64,000 nt of DNA from Rhizobium sp. BK196 (GCF_014193255.1 NZ_JACHZB010000007.1:248001-312000); one strand, 5' to 3'; counted from the first letter of the stretch, positions 24,821-33,922 are shown. The notes: generated by a model not told the origin, from the sequence alone. Made by a program: numbers and translations.

Positions 24821-25918
24821 ATGAATAAGAAGATCCGTGTCCTCATCATCGACGATTCCGCCAGCGTTCGGCAGACGTTGACGAAGGTTCTGGAGGGAGA
24901 TCCGGACATTGAGATCATGGGTGTCGCCTCCGATCCCTTTATGGCGGCGCGCAAGATTCAGGAAGAAATCCCCGATGTGATTACGCTCGATGTGGAAATG
25001 CCGCGCATGGACGGCATCACCTTCCTGCGCAAGCTCATGTCACAGCGGCCCATCCCGGTCGTCATGTGTTCGTCGCTGACGGAAGCAGGTTCGGAAACAC
25101 TGCTGCAGGCGCTGGAGGCTGGAGCTGTCGACGTCATCCTGAAATCGAAGATCGGTGCGGCCGACAGTCTCGCCGATGATGCAATGCGTATCCGTGAAGT
25201 GGTGAAAAGCGCTTCGCATGCACGGCTTGCGAATGTGCGCCGCGCTGCAGGCCGCGTCCGTTCGGCTTCGGCGGAAGGGCCGGCCAAGAAGCTGACGGCC
25301 GATGCGATGCTGCCGCCACCAACTGGCCGGGCCATGGCGAAGACGACGGAAATGGTCGTCTGCGTCGGCGCTTCGACGGGCGGGACGGAAGCCCTGCGTG
25401 AGTTCCTGGAGGCATTGCCGGCCAATGCGCCGGGCATGGTCATCGTCCAGCATATGCCGGAAAAATTCACCGCGGCATTCGCCAAACGTCTCAACGGTCT
25501 TTGCGAAGTGGAGGTCAAGGAGGCGGCCGATGGTGATCCCGTGTTGCGCGGTCACGTGCTGATTGCGCCGGGCGACAAGCATATGCTGCTGGAGCGGCAG
25601 GGCGCGCGGTATTACGTGTCCGTCAAGCCAGGACCGCTAGTTTCCCGCCACCGTCCGTCTGTTGATGTGCTGTTCCGTTCCGCTGCCCGTTCGGCTGGCT
25701 CGAACGCCATGGGGATCATCATGACGGGAATGGGGGACGATGGTGCGCGCGGCATGCTGGAAATGCATCAGGCCGGCGCCTACACAGTTGCCCAGGACGA
25801 GACCAGTTCAGTCGTCTTCGGCATGCCGAAGGAAGCGATCGCCAAGGGCGGCGTCGACCGTATTCTGCCACTCGACCAAATCGCCCGCGAAGTGCTGATC
25901 ACGCAGCAGAAATCCTGA
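24821..25918 (+). CDS. cheB: chemotaxis methylesterase/glutamine deamidase CheB
   Basis: 365 residues. An N-terminal receiver (LIIDDSASVRQTL, acceptor Asp in LDVEMPRMDG, about residue 57) is joined by a linker to the methylesterase domain with the catalytic Ser (VGASTGGTEAL), His (VIVQHMPEKFT) and Asp (MTGMGDDGARGM). It removes methyl groups from receptors and is activated by CheA phosphorylation, completing the adaptation loop with CheR. It is the last gene of the operon, followed by a strong terminator. Confidence 0.97.
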   Translation: MNKKIRVLIIDDSASVRQTLTKVLEGDPDIEIMGVASDPFMAARKIQEEIPDVITLDVEMPRMDGITFLRKLMSQRPIPVVMCSSLTEAGSETLLQALEAGAVDVILKSKIGAADSLADDAMRIREVVKSASHARLANVRRAAGRVRSASAEGPAKKLTADAMLPPPTGRAMAKTTEMVVCVGASTGGTEALREFLEALPANAPGMVIVQHMPEKFTAAFAKRLNGLCEVEVKEAADGDPVLRGHVLIAPGDKHMLLERQGARYYVSVKPGPLVSRHRPSVDVLFRSAARSAGSNAMGIIMTGMGDDGARGMLEMHQAGAYTVAQDETSSVVFGMPKEAIAKGGVDRILPLDQIAREVLITQQKS

Positions 25919-25939
25919 GTTTCGAACACTGAAGGGAAC

Positions 25940-25965
25940 GGCGGCGCATCTGCGCCGCCTTTCGC
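25940..25965 (+). terminator. terminator of the che operon
   Basis: GGCGGCGCA and TGCGCCGCC form a perfect 9-bp stem with a 2-base top, followed by TTTCGCTT, 21 bases after the cheB stop. Confidence 0.8.
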
Positions 25966-25974
25966 TTGTCAGCA

Positions 25975-26715
25975 TCAGGCCAGATAACCGCCGTCGATCG
26001 TCAGACTGGCACCGGTGATGAAGGAGGCTTCCGGGCTGGCGAGATAGGCGGCGAAGCTGGCGATTTCCTTGTCCTCGCCCATGCGGCCGAGTGCCATCAA
26101 CTGTTTCAGCATCTCATGGCTGGCTTCGTTTGAGTTCATGTCCGTTGCCGTCGGACCTGGCTGGATGTTGTTGACGGTGATGCCGCGCGGGCCGAGGTCG
26201 CGGGCGAGGCCGCGCGTCATGGCGGCGACAGCGCCCTTGGTCATGGAATAGACCGAAGAGGTCGGGAAGCCACTGCGGTCGGCGACGATGCTGCCGATGG
26301 TGATGATGCGCCCGCCCGCTCTCATGTGGCGCACGGCAGCCTGCGTACCGGCGAAGACAGCACGCACGTTGATTGCAAACATGCGGTCGAAGTCTTCGAG
26401 GGGGAAATTCTCTACCGAATTCAGCATCAGAATTCCGGCACTGTTCACAAGGATGTCGATGCCGCCGAATGCCGAGACAGTCTGATCGACCGCATCCTGA
26501 ACGGCCTTCGGATCGGCGCTATCTGCCTTGATGGCCAGCGCCTTCGCACCTTTTGCTTCTATCTCGGCAACGATGGCCTTCGCCTTGTCGCCGGAGGCGG
26601 AATAGGTGAAGGCAACGGTTGCGCCATCGCTGCTGAGGCGGCGGACGATTGCGGCACCGATACCGCGCGAGCCCCCGGTTACGACTGCGATCTTGCCGGA
26701 AAGTGGTTGAGACAT
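25975..26715 (-). CDS. SDR-family oxidoreductase (classical)
   Basis: 246 residues from the ATG at 26715 (MSQPLSGK); the frame is open to 26787 but that would run into the TetR gene spacing. The TGGSRGIG cofactor loop, NSAG motif (DILVNSAGILM), catalytic Ser and the YSMTK form of YxxxK are all present, followed by PGPTATDMNSNEA. It resembles 3-oxoacyl-ACP reductase-like and glucose dehydrogenase-like SDRs; the substrate is not known. The TetR gene lies just upstream on the same strand and is probably its regulator. Confidence 0.92.
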   Translation of the reverse strand: MSQPLSGKIAVVTGGSRGIGAAIVRRLSSDGATVAFTYSASGDKAKAIVAEIEAKGAKALAIKADSADPKAVQDAVDQTVSAFGGIDILVNSAGILMLNSVENFPLEDFDRMFAINVRAVFAGTQAAVRHMRAGGRIITIGSIVADRSGFPTSSVYSMTKGAVAAMTRGLARDLGPRGITVNNIQPGPTATDMNSNEASHEMLKQLMALGRMGEDKEIASFAAYLASPEASFITGASLTIDGGYLA

Positions 26716-26789
26716 TTTGGCTTCCTTTCTTTTTGGACTGTTTGATCTATAATTGGGCATACGAAATCGGATTGAGAGTTCCAGCACTT

Positions 26790-27368
26790 TTACCGGAGGC
26801 TTCGGATGGCGAGGCGGGCTATTCCGCGGAGCGTTTCGCGAGAGGCGCCGTTGCGGGCACTGATCTTCATGCCCGAGAGGGTCGAGCCGAGAAACTGAAC
26901 GGCGTCGGTGATGTCGACATCATCTGCGACCTCGCCCCGCTTCTTGCCTTCCTCGAGGATTGTCTGCACTGTGGATGAAAGCAGGCGGGACGCCTTGTCG
27001 GTCAGCGCCGAGACCTCCCTGTCCGTGCGTCCGAACTCGCACACGGCGCTGACGCCAAGGCAGCCATGCCCGGCTTCGGTTTCCGGACGGGAGGCGAAGG
27101 CGATGAGCATTTCTTCCAAAGCTTTCAAAGGTGCCATATCGCGGCGCAGATCGGCCACGATTTGAGAGACGCTGTCGAGATTGTAACGGTCGAGCGCTGC
27201 CAGATAGAGGCGGCGCTTGTCGCCGAAAGTGTCGTACATGCTTTGCCGGCTGATCTTCATGGCCGACAGCAGCGCATCCGTCGACGTGCCCTCGTAGCCG
27301 TGTTCGGTGAACACGGTAATAGCCGCCTTGAGTACGGTGTCGCGATCGAATTCCTTGTGTCTTGCCAT
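26790..27368 (-). CDS. TetR-family transcriptional regulator
   Basis: 192 residues. The N-terminal DNA-binding domain (DRDTVLKAAITVFTEHGYEG, then TDALLSAMKISRQSMYDTFG) is of the TetR type, and the C-terminal half shows LLSSTVQTILEEGKKRGEVA, common in regulators of oxidoreductases of the AcrR/YxaF group. It is the first gene of a two-gene unit with the SDR at 25975. An inverted repeat sits 20 bases upstream of its start. Confidence 0.92.
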   Translation of the reverse strand: MARHKEFDRDTVLKAAITVFTEHGYEGTSTDALLSAMKISRQSMYDTFGDKRRLYLAALDRYNLDSVSQIVADLRRDMAPLKALEEMLIAFASRPETEAGHGCLGVSAVCEFGRTDREVSALTDKASRLLSSTVQTILEEGKKRGEVADDVDITDAVQFLGSTLSGMKISARNGASRETLRGIARLAIRSLR

Positions 27369-27387
27369 AATGTCTCAATAAGGTTTA

Positions 27388-27403
27388 TGGACTTATCTGT
27401 CCA
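27388..27403. promoter_or_regulatory. inverted repeat upstream of tetR gene, candidate operator
   Basis: TGGAC-TTATCT-GTCCA, arms of 5 bases with a 6-base spacer, 20 bases upstream of the TetR start codon. The size and position fit autoregulation by a TetR dimer. Weak arms keep the confidence moderate. Confidence 0.45.
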
Positions 27404-27579
27404 GAATAATTGGGAACTATCCTTTCGTACTGCAACCCTGCCATGCGGCATTCCCCTTGAAATTTCCCTGATTTTGTGGTCTTGAGGCCGCCAATCTATG
27501 CAGCGCTGTCGCTTCCGGCGTTCAGGGACATATCCCGCCCCTGACAGCGCGTCCCGTATTATCCAAGGAAAATGCCCAC

Positions 27580-28380
27580 ATGGCCCGTTCAGCTCTTCTC
27601 AATGTCATGGTTCAGGCTGCCATCAAGGCAGGCAAGTCGCTGGGGCGTGATTTCGGGGAAGTGCAGAACCTGCAGGTATCCGTGAAGGGACCGGGCGACT
27701 TCGTTTCGAATGCCGACCGCAAGGCCGAGAGGATCGTCAAGGAAGAGCTTCTCAAGGCTCGTCCGACCTATGGCTTCCTTGGCGAAGAGAGCGAAGAGAT
27801 CAAGGGCACCGACGGCGCGCACCGCTGGATCGTCGATCCGCTCGACGGCACGACCAATTTCCTGCACGGTATTCCGGCTTTTGCCGTTTCGATTGCGCTC
27901 GAGCGCAACAATGAGATCGTCGCAGGCGTAGTCTTCAATCCGGCTACCGACGAGCTCTACACTGCCGAGCGTGGCGGTGGCGCGTTCCTGAACGATCGGC
28001 GTCTGCGCGTCGCCTCGCGCCGGGTGCTTTCCGACAGCGTCATCGGCTGCGGCGTGCCCCATCTCGGCCGCGGCAATCACGGTAAGTTCCTGATCGAGCT
28101 GCGCCATGTCATGGGCGAAGTCGCCGGCATCCGCCGCATGGGCGCTGTCTCGCTCGATCTTGCTTATGTGGCCGCCGGTCGTTTCGACGGCTTCTGGGAG
28201 GCGGCACTGTCGCCCTGGGACATGGCTGCCGGCATTCTGCTCATCCGCGAAGCGGGTGGTTATGCGACTGACTGGGACGGCGGGGCGTCAATTCTGGAGA
28301 CCGGTGCGATCATAGCCGGCAACGAGCATATCCACAAAGCGCTCACGGAAGTCGTCAAGCGGCCGGTTCCGATCAAGTGA
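27580..28380 (+). CDS. suhB: inositol monophosphatase family protein (SuhB type)
   Basis: 266 residues. The metal-binding motifs are complete: GDFVSNADRKAE, GFLGEESEE, WIVDPLDGTTNFLHG and WDMAAGILLIREAGG. The family removes phosphate from inositol-1-phosphate and similar substrates with Mg2+; SuhB of E. coli also acts in rRNA transcription complexes, and which role applies here is not visible. AAGGAAAA precedes the ATG. A non-flagellar MotAB-like pair follows after 112 bases. Confidence 0.92.
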   Translation: MARSALLNVMVQAAIKAGKSLGRDFGEVQNLQVSVKGPGDFVSNADRKAERIVKEELLKARPTYGFLGEESEEIKGTDGAHRWIVDPLDGTTNFLHGIPAFAVSIALERNNEIVAGVVFNPATDELYTAERGGGAFLNDRRLRVASRRVLSDSVIGCGVPHLGRGNHGKFLIELRHVMGEVAGIRRMGAVSLDLAYVAAGRFDGFWEAALSPWDMAAGILLIREAGGYATDWDGGASILETGAIIAGNEHIHKALTEVVKRPVPIK

Positions 28381-28492
28381 CGATCCGGGCAACAGCCTGT
28401 TGTAAAGTCCGGCTTTTCGCCTGCGCATACTTCAATTTGGCACAATGTTGATCTAGTCTTCGGCTGTAAAGAGTCCGGAGGCCGAGGAACCT

Positions 28493-29593
28493 ATGGAAAA
28501 TGTGAATGTGGCTGAGTTCGGCTCGACCGAGAAGACGGCCGGTGGCTACGCTTACAAACTCTCCAGTCCGATGTCGTTCTTTTGGACGATGGTGCTGTTC
28601 CTCATCATCGTGGGCTTCATAGCGGCGATCCTGTTCCGGCAGACACAGACTGCCTTCATGCATAATCCGGGCCTGAACGGTCTCATCGTTGGCGTTCTTG
28701 CCGTTGGAATCATTCTCGTTTTCAATCATGTATTGTCGCTTCGGCCGGAAGTACGCTGGTTCAATTCTTTCCGCGCTGCTGGCAGTGCGGAGAAGGTGAA
28801 CCGCCATCCGCGGCTGCTTGCGCCGATGCGGGCGCTGATCGGAAATCGTAGCAGGTCCGGGGTTGCATTATCGACCACAGCGCTGCGCTCCATTCTGGAT
28901 TCGATTGCCAACCGCCTCGACGAGTCGCGTGACGTTTCCCGCTATCTCATCGGCCTGCTCGTCTTCCTCGGCCTGCTCGGCACCTTCTGGGGCCTTATCG
29001 GCACAATCGGCTCGATCAGCTCTGTCATCCAGTCGCTCGATGCCGGCTCGAATGGCACGGGCGATGTGCTTTCGACGCTGAAGGAAGGGCTCGCAACGCC
29101 ACTTTCTGGCATGGGCCAGGCTTTCTCGTCCTCGCTGCTCGGTCTTTCGGGTTCGCTGATCCTCGGGTTCCTCGATTTGCAGGCCGGACGTGCGCAGAAC
29201 CGTTTCTATACGGAGCTGGAAAACTGGCTCTCCTCCATTACCGATGTCGGCTCGGACATCCCGGTGCCGGCGCTCGATGGCGTTTCCGGCGGCTCCTCGG
29301 AAGATATGAAGGCACTGTCGGAATATCTGCGAAAGGTCGCCGAAGGGGACGGCGCGTCCAGCCAGCGGTCGGTCGCCGCCATGGCGAGCCTTGCCGAAGG
29401 CATCCAGGGCCTCGTCAAGAACATGCGCAACGAGCAGCAGATGCTGCGCGACTGGATCGAGGTCCAGCAGGACGAAGCAAAGGCGATGCGCCGCACGCTC
29501 GATCGTCTGGCTGAACGCATCGGCGTCCAAGACCGCGGCAGCGACAGAGCGCGCGAACGGTCCGTCCATGTCGAAAAGAGCGAGGGCAAGTAA
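28493..29593 (+). CDS. MotA/TolQ/ExbB-family inner-membrane protein
   Basis: 366 residues. Four hydrophobic segments are visible: near residues 23-45 (FFWTMVLFLIIVGFIAAILF), 62-84, 148-172 (YLIGLLVFLGLLGTFWGLIGTI) and 203-225 (GMGQAFSSSLLGLSGSLILGFL). The last two match the MotA/TolQ/ExbB proton-channel core. A soluble helical tail of about 130 residues follows (LRKVAEGDGASSQRSVAAMAS, ...LDRLAERIGVQ). No flagellar genes are near, and the sequence is unlike the MotA used in flagella. It pairs with the OmpA-like partner at 29597 (3-base gap), so together they probably form an ion-driven envelope motor or signalling complex of unknown purpose. Confidence 0.82.
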   Translation: MENVNVAEFGSTEKTAGGYAYKLSSPMSFFWTMVLFLIIVGFIAAILFRQTQTAFMHNPGLNGLIVGVLAVGIILVFNHVLSLRPEVRWFNSFRAAGSAEKVNRHPRLLAPMRALIGNRSRSGVALSTTALRSILDSIANRLDESRDVSRYLIGLLVFLGLLGTFWGLIGTIGSISSVIQSLDAGSNGTGDVLSTLKEGLATPLSGMGQAFSSSLLGLSGSLILGFLDLQAGRAQNRFYTELENWLSSITDVGSDIPVPALDGVSGGSSEDMKALSEYLRKVAEGDGASSQRSVAAMASLAEGIQGLVKNMRNEQQMLRDWIEVQQDEAKAMRRTLDRLAERIGVQDRGSDRARERSVHVEKSEGK

Positions 29594-29596
29594 GCC

Positions 29597-30628
29597 ATGC
29601 CTCTTGCCCGCAACCGCCGCCACCAACGCGCGGTGGACTACTGGCCGGGCTTCGTCGATGCTCTATCGACGCTGCTCATCGCCATCATGTTCATCCTTAC
29701 GGTTTTCGTTGTCGGCCAGTTCATTCTCAGCCGCGAAATCAGTGGCCGCGACGAGGTGCTGACACGTCTCAATGGCCAGATCAACGAGCTCACGCAATTG
29801 CTGGCGCTGGAGAAGGGCAGCAATCAGGATCTTCAGGATTCCGTTGCCAATCTGCAGGCTTCGCTTGCAAGTGCCGAAGGCGAGCGTACGCGATTACAGG
29901 CGCTTCTCAGCGCCGGTGCCGGCGGCCAGGATGCGGCAAAGCAGCAGATCGGAACGCTGACGCAGCAGCTCGATGAGCAGAAGCAGGTCAGCGACCGTGC
30001 CCTCAGTCAGGTCGAGCTCCTCAACCAGCAGATCGCGGCACTACGCAGCCAGATCGCCGCTGTCGAGGCCGCACTTCAGGCTTCCGAGGAGAAGGATCAG
30101 ACCTCGCAGACGAAAATCGCCGATCTCGGCCGCCGCCTGAACGTGGCGCTGGCTGCGCGCGTGCAGGAACTCAACCGCTACCGGTCGGACTTCTTCGGCC
30201 GCCTGCGTGAAATCCTGTCCGACCGCGACAACATCCGCGTCGTCGGCGACCGTTTCGTCTTCCAGTCCGAAGTGCTGTTTCCATCCGGCGGTGCCGACCT
30301 CAATCCAGATGGCCAAACGGAGATGGCAAAGCTTGCCGCTGCCTTGCTGGACCTCGCCAAGGAAATTCCGCCTGAGATCAACTGGGTTCTGCGCGTCGAT
30401 GGCCATACGGACAATGTCGCGCTGTCGGGCTCAGGCCGCTACCGCGACAACTGGGAGCTTTCATCCGCCCGCGCGATTTCAGTCGTGAAGTTCCTGATCG
30501 CGCAGGGCGTGCCCGCAGACCGGCTCGTTGCGGCAGGGTTTGGTGAGTTCCAGCCGATTGCACCGGGCGATACGCCGGAAGCTCGCGCCACCAATCGCCG
30601 TATCGAGCTCAAGCTGACCGAGAAATAA
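29597..30628 (+). CDS. MotB-like protein with OmpA peptidoglycan-binding domain
   Basis: 343 residues. A short basic N-terminus is followed by one membrane span whose start carries the proton-relay Asp (GFVDALSTLLIAIMFILT, Asp21), then a long coiled coil (residues about 55-185) and a C-terminal OmpA-type domain (GHTDNVALSG, FGEFQPIAPGDTPEARATNRRIELKL). This is the MotB layout, but the coiled coil is far longer than in flagellar MotB. It partners the MotA-like protein encoded just upstream. Its last 20 bases overlap the convergent sigma factor gene. Confidence 0.85.
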   Translation: MPLARNRRHQRAVDYWPGFVDALSTLLIAIMFILTVFVVGQFILSREISGRDEVLTRLNGQINELTQLLALEKGSNQDLQDSVANLQASLASAEGERTRLQALLSAGAGGQDAAKQQIGTLTQQLDEQKQVSDRALSQVELLNQQIAALRSQIAAVEAALQASEEKDQTSQTKIADLGRRLNVALAARVQELNRYRSDFFGRLREILSDRDNIRVVGDRFVFQSEVLFPSGGADLNPDGQTEMAKLAAALLDLAKEIPPEINWVLRVDGHTDNVALSGSGRYRDNWELSSARAISVVKFLIAQGVPADRLVAAGFGEFQPIAPGDTPEARATNRRIELKLTEK

Positions 30629-31859
30629 CGGCCTGAAGTTTGCCGGTGAGGAAGGTGCGGACGGCGGGACTGTCGCTGAGGCCGATCGCTATCCTGTAAG
30701 CTTCTGCCGCGGTATCGCTTTCGCCAAGGTCTGCCAGCAGATGAGCCCGCACCGCCCAGTAAGGCTGGTAGCTGGCGATGCCTCGCTGTTCCAATCCGTT
30801 CAGCAGCGCGATAGCCGGGGCCGCGCCATCGACCCTGCCGATCACGGCGGCATGGCTGACCTGGGACCCGAGTGTCGGCTTCATCGCGATGAGCGCTCGG
30901 TAGAGGGTGACGAGCGCCTTCCAATCGGTCGTACCCGTCCGGCGGCGCGTGGCGTGGACGGACTGGATCGCCGCCAGGCACTGGAACGGACCGAAACGGT
31001 CGAAGGTGCCTGCCTTCCTCAAGAATGCATCGGCTTCGGCCATCATGATTTCGTTCCAGAGACCGGTATCCTGCTCCTCAAGCGGTATGTAGACGCCATC
31101 GCTATCACGCCGTGCGTGTCTTCTCGCCTCGCAATAAAGCATCAGTGAGAGTAGCCCGACGACCTCCGGCTCCTCGGGCAGGATGGTCATGAGTGTGCGG
31201 CCAAGCCAGATCGCTTCATCGGTCAGGCCCGTGCGACTGTCTCCTTCACCATCGAGACCGTCCCAGCCGAGCCCGTAGGCGGCATAGATTGCCGAGAGCA
31301 CGTCTGCCAGCCGTTCCGTCAGGATCTGCCGCTCGGGAATGGTGAAGGGAATGCCGGCCTCGCGGATCTTGGCCTTGGCCCGCACCAGGCGTTGGCTCAT
31401 GGCATCCGGGGAGATTACGAAGGCCTGCGCGATTGTCTTCGCATCAATGCCGAGCACGGTCTGAAGCATCAGGGGCGTGTGAACGGACAGATCAATTGCC
31501 GGGTGTGTGCAGGCAAAAAGCAGCTTCAGCCGTTCATCGGAAAAGTCGGCGTTTCGTGCATCGTTCATGCGCTGCTCGGCCTCCTCGACGGCCAGCGCAA
31601 TCGTCTCGTTGGCATTGTCGCGCACGGTTCGATGGCGGGCAGCCTGTATGAGGTTGCGGCGGGCTGCGGTGAGAAGCCAGCCCTCCGGATTGTCGGGAAT
31701 GCCGCGCTCGGGCCAGACCCGCAACGCGGCCGCCAGCGCATCAGACAGGGCGTCCTCCGCGGCCGGAACGTCGCGGGAGCGGGCGGCAAGGAAGGCGATG
31801 AGTTTGCCGTAGGATTGCCGTGCCACCTTCTCGGCGGCACGGCCCGCATCTGATGTCAC
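30609..31859 (-). CDS. ECF-type RNA polymerase sigma factor (SigJ/DUF6596-like long form)
   Basis: 416 residues from a GTG start at 31859 (GAGG 5 bases upstream); the frame is open to 31964 but overlaps the YCII gene. The N-terminal third has sigma region 2 (DVPAAEDALSDALAAALRVWPERG), then PEGWLLTAARRNLIQAAR, and region 4 (LMLQTVLGIDAKTIAQAFVIS). The long C-terminal part with repeats (AEADAFLRKAGTFDRFGPFQCLAAIQ) is typical of the sigma factors that sit beside YCII/DGPF-domain proteins. The partner is the gene at 31867, 7 bases upstream, so the two form an operon. The regulon is unknown. Confidence 0.9.
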   Translation of the reverse strand: MTSDAGRAAEKVARQSYGKLIAFLAARSRDVPAAEDALSDALAAALRVWPERGIPDNPEGWLLTAARRNLIQAARHRTVRDNANETIALAVEEAEQRMNDARNADFSDERLKLLFACTHPAIDLSVHTPLMLQTVLGIDAKTIAQAFVISPDAMSQRLVRAKAKIREAGIPFTIPERQILTERLADVLSAIYAAYGLGWDGLDGEGDSRTGLTDEAIWLGRTLMTILPEEPEVVGLLSLMLYCEARRHARRDSDGVYIPLEEQDTGLWNEIMMAEADAFLRKAGTFDRFGPFQCLAAIQSVHATRRRTGTTDWKALVTLYRALIAMKPTLGSQVSHAAVIGRVDGAAPAIALLNGLEQRGIASYQPYWAVRAHLLADLGESDTAAEAYRIAIGLSDSPAVRTFLTGKLQAVISRSA

Positions 31860-31866
31860 AACGGCC

Positions 31867-32208
31867 TCACGCGACCTGCAGCCGGGGCCGTATTTCCACC
31901 GAGCCCTGTTCGGAGACGGGAACCCGTGTGGCCCATGCGAGCGCTGTATCGAGATCGGGCACATCGATCACATAGAAGCCGCCGAGCGATTCCTTGCCCT
32001 CCGGGTAGGGGCCATCCTGTACATCGTGGTTCTCACCCTTGCGACGCACAATCGTGCCTGTCTCGGGCGGGGTCAGGCCGGCACCGGCGGTCAAGATCCC
32101 GGCTTGCACCAGTGCTTTGGTATAGGCCGTCCAGCCATCGCGGTAGGCAGGGTCGCTGCGGCGGACGAAGTCTTCTGCGGATTCACGAATGATAAGGGCG
32201 TATTGCAT
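31867..32208 (-). CDS. YCII/DGPF-domain protein
   Basis: 113 residues from the ATG at 32208 (MQYALIIRES), with AGGAG upstream. It has the DGPYPEGKESLGGFYVID core of the DGPF variant of the YCII fold, whose function is uncertain. Such proteins are usually encoded directly before long ECF-like sigma factors, as here, which supports a regulatory link. An upstream in-frame ATG at 32274 gives an unlikely extension. Confidence 0.9.
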   Translation of the reverse strand: MQYALIIRESAEDFVRRSDPAYRDGWTAYTKALVQAGILTAGAGLTPPETGTIVRRKGENHDVQDGPYPEGKESLGGFYVIDVPDLDTALAWATRVPVSEQGSVEIRPRLQVA

Positions 32209-32437
32209 CAGAAACTCCTGATCCTCTAGGGGCGTTTGACCGGACAAGCCGCATGTAAGGCCGAATTCGCCCATGCTGCAATGTTCCGGTGGCGCGGCCT
32301 CAAGCCGTTCCGAAACAATGAGGTCTCAGTCGTCCTCATTTCGACATTGCGATCGAAAAAACCGATGACAGAGAAATGCGCAAAAAATACGCTGAGTAGG
32401 GAGTGCTGGGAGGCGACCGAGCCGCCTCCGTTTCCGG

Positions 32438-32626
32438 TCAGGCTTCCGCCTTCGTCTGATCCACGACATCGGCGCCAGACGAATTCTTCTTGATGGATTC
32501 GATGGCGTTCATTGCGGACGCCTTCGCCTTGTAGCCTTCGGACGAGAACATGGTCTCGCCGTTCGATGCCTTGAAGCGGAAGCGGAAATCACCGGTCTTA
32601 TCCTTGTAAACTTCAAATCTGTACAT
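32438..32626 (-). CDS. DUF1508 (YegP-like) protein
   Basis: 62 residues: MYRFEVYKDKTGDFRFRFKASNG then ETMFSSEGYKAKASAMNAIESIKKNS. This is one complete DUF1508 unit, a small beta-beta-beta-alpha fold of unknown function, often found singly or in tandem in bacteria. A GGAGG ribosome site lies before the ATG. The gene is monocistronic. Confidence 0.9.
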   Translation of the reverse strand: MYRFEVYKDKTGDFRFRFKASNGETMFSSEGYKAKASAMNAIESIKKNSSGADVVDQTKAEA

Positions 32627-32796
32627 GGATCCCTCCTGGTAAGCTGAAATTGTCCATCAGCCTTCCGAAAGCTAGCCCAGAATAATGAGCTTTTCCACTG
32701 CCTTAATTAGAATTCAGTCGCATGGCGTCCAAATGCCACCGGCTGGATCAGGCGTGAGAGAAGGAGCTAACGGCATGCTGTCCCCTCCCGTTGTAA

Positions 32797-33786
32797 TCAT
32801 TCCATTTGGATATGAGCGCCGTCCACGACCGGTTTCCATTTCGCAAGCTCGGCTTTCACATGGGCGGCGAGTTCCTCCGGCGTGGAACCCACGATCCTCG
32901 CGCTGAATTCCTTCATCCGCTCGGCTACGGCCGGATCCGCCAGCGCCTTCTTGGCGGAGGTGTTGAGGCGGGCGATCACATCGGCCGGCGTATTGGCCGG
33001 TGCAAAGAGCGCATTCCACGTATAGGTCTCGTATCCTGATATACCGGATTCTGCGACGGTCGGAATATCAGGGAAGGATGACGCGCGTTCGGCGGTCGTT
33101 ACGGCGAGTGCCCGCAGCGTGCCGGCCTTGATGTGACTCGACGACGAGGGCAGGTTGTCGAACATGATCGGCACCTGATTGCCGATGACGTCGTTCAATG
33201 CCGGCCCAGCGCCCTTATAGGGAATATGCTGCATGTCGACGCCCGCCATGCTTTTAAAAAGTTCGCCGGAAAGATGCAGCGGCGTGCCGTTACCGGATGA
33301 GGCATAGCTATATTTGTCCGGATCGGCTTTTAGCAGCGCGATCAGTTCCTGCACGTTCTTTGCGGGCAGTTGCGGATTGACAACCAGCACGTTCGGCACG
33401 ATCACGAGCAACGAGATCGGCGCGAAATCCTTCTCTGGGTCATAGGGCGTCGACTTCAGGATCAGCGGATTGAGCGCGTGGGTTGCGACGGTACCCATCA
33501 GGATCGTATAGCCGTCCGGTTCGGCGCGCGCGACATTGTCAGCGCCGAGGTTGCCGCCGGCTCCCGCGACATTCTGCACGATGACCTGCTGGCCGAGATC
33601 TTCGGACATTTTCTGCGCGACGATACGGGCGACGACATCGGTCGAGCCTCCTGCCGCGAAGGGCACGATCATGGTTATGGATCGGTCAGGAAAGCTCTGG
33701 GCCGATGCGGCCGTGCCCGTGGCCGCTGCTAGCAGGCCAAGGCCGAGCGCCAGGCTCATGCGACGGGTTATATCAGAAAGCGCCAT
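32797..33786 (-). CDS. TctC/Bug-family periplasmic binding protein
   Basis: 329 residues. A signal peptide (SLALGLGLLAAATGTAASAQS) is followed by the family motif FPDRSITMIVPFAAGGSTDVVARI, and later GAGGNLGADNVARAEPDGYT and YASSGNGTPLHLSGELF. These proteins bind carboxylates for tripartite tricarboxylate (TctABC) transport. No TctA or TctB gene is near, so it is an orphan receptor. The GGAGGAG ribosome site precedes the ATG. Confidence 0.92.
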   Translation of the reverse strand: MALSDITRRMSLALGLGLLAAATGTAASAQSFPDRSITMIVPFAAGGSTDVVARIVAQKMSEDLGQQVIVQNVAGAGGNLGADNVARAEPDGYTILMGTVATHALNPLILKSTPYDPEKDFAPISLLVIVPNVLVVNPQLPAKNVQELIALLKADPDKYSYASSGNGTPLHLSGELFKSMAGVDMQHIPYKGAGPALNDVIGNQVPIMFDNLPSSSSHIKAGTLRALAVTTAERASSFPDIPTVAESGISGYETYTWNALFAPANTPADVIARLNTSAKKALADPAVAERMKEFSARIVGSTPEELAAHVKAELAKWKPVVDGAHIQME

Positions 33787-33922
33787 CCGAATCTCCTCCC
33801 ACAGACTTCAACAGCAAAGGCCCTACCTCGGGCATAGGGAGGTTAGGGCGGGTTGCCGCAAAGGCAACCGCGTCCGGGGAGTTATAGCGATCAGACTTTA
33901 GTCGCGATGGCGCGTGAGGCAG

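Noticed and set aside
27484..27579. small RNA of the suhB-motif type upstream of suhB
   Set aside because: There is a hairpin-like stretch (CAGGGAC...GCCCCTG), but it lacks a terminator with T-run and I could not match it to the known motif.
28493..30628. MotA/MotB-like pair as part of a Zorya defence system
   Set aside because: No ZorC, ZorD or ZorE gene follows; the neighbours are suhB and a sigma factor operon, and there are no defence genes or mobile elements nearby.
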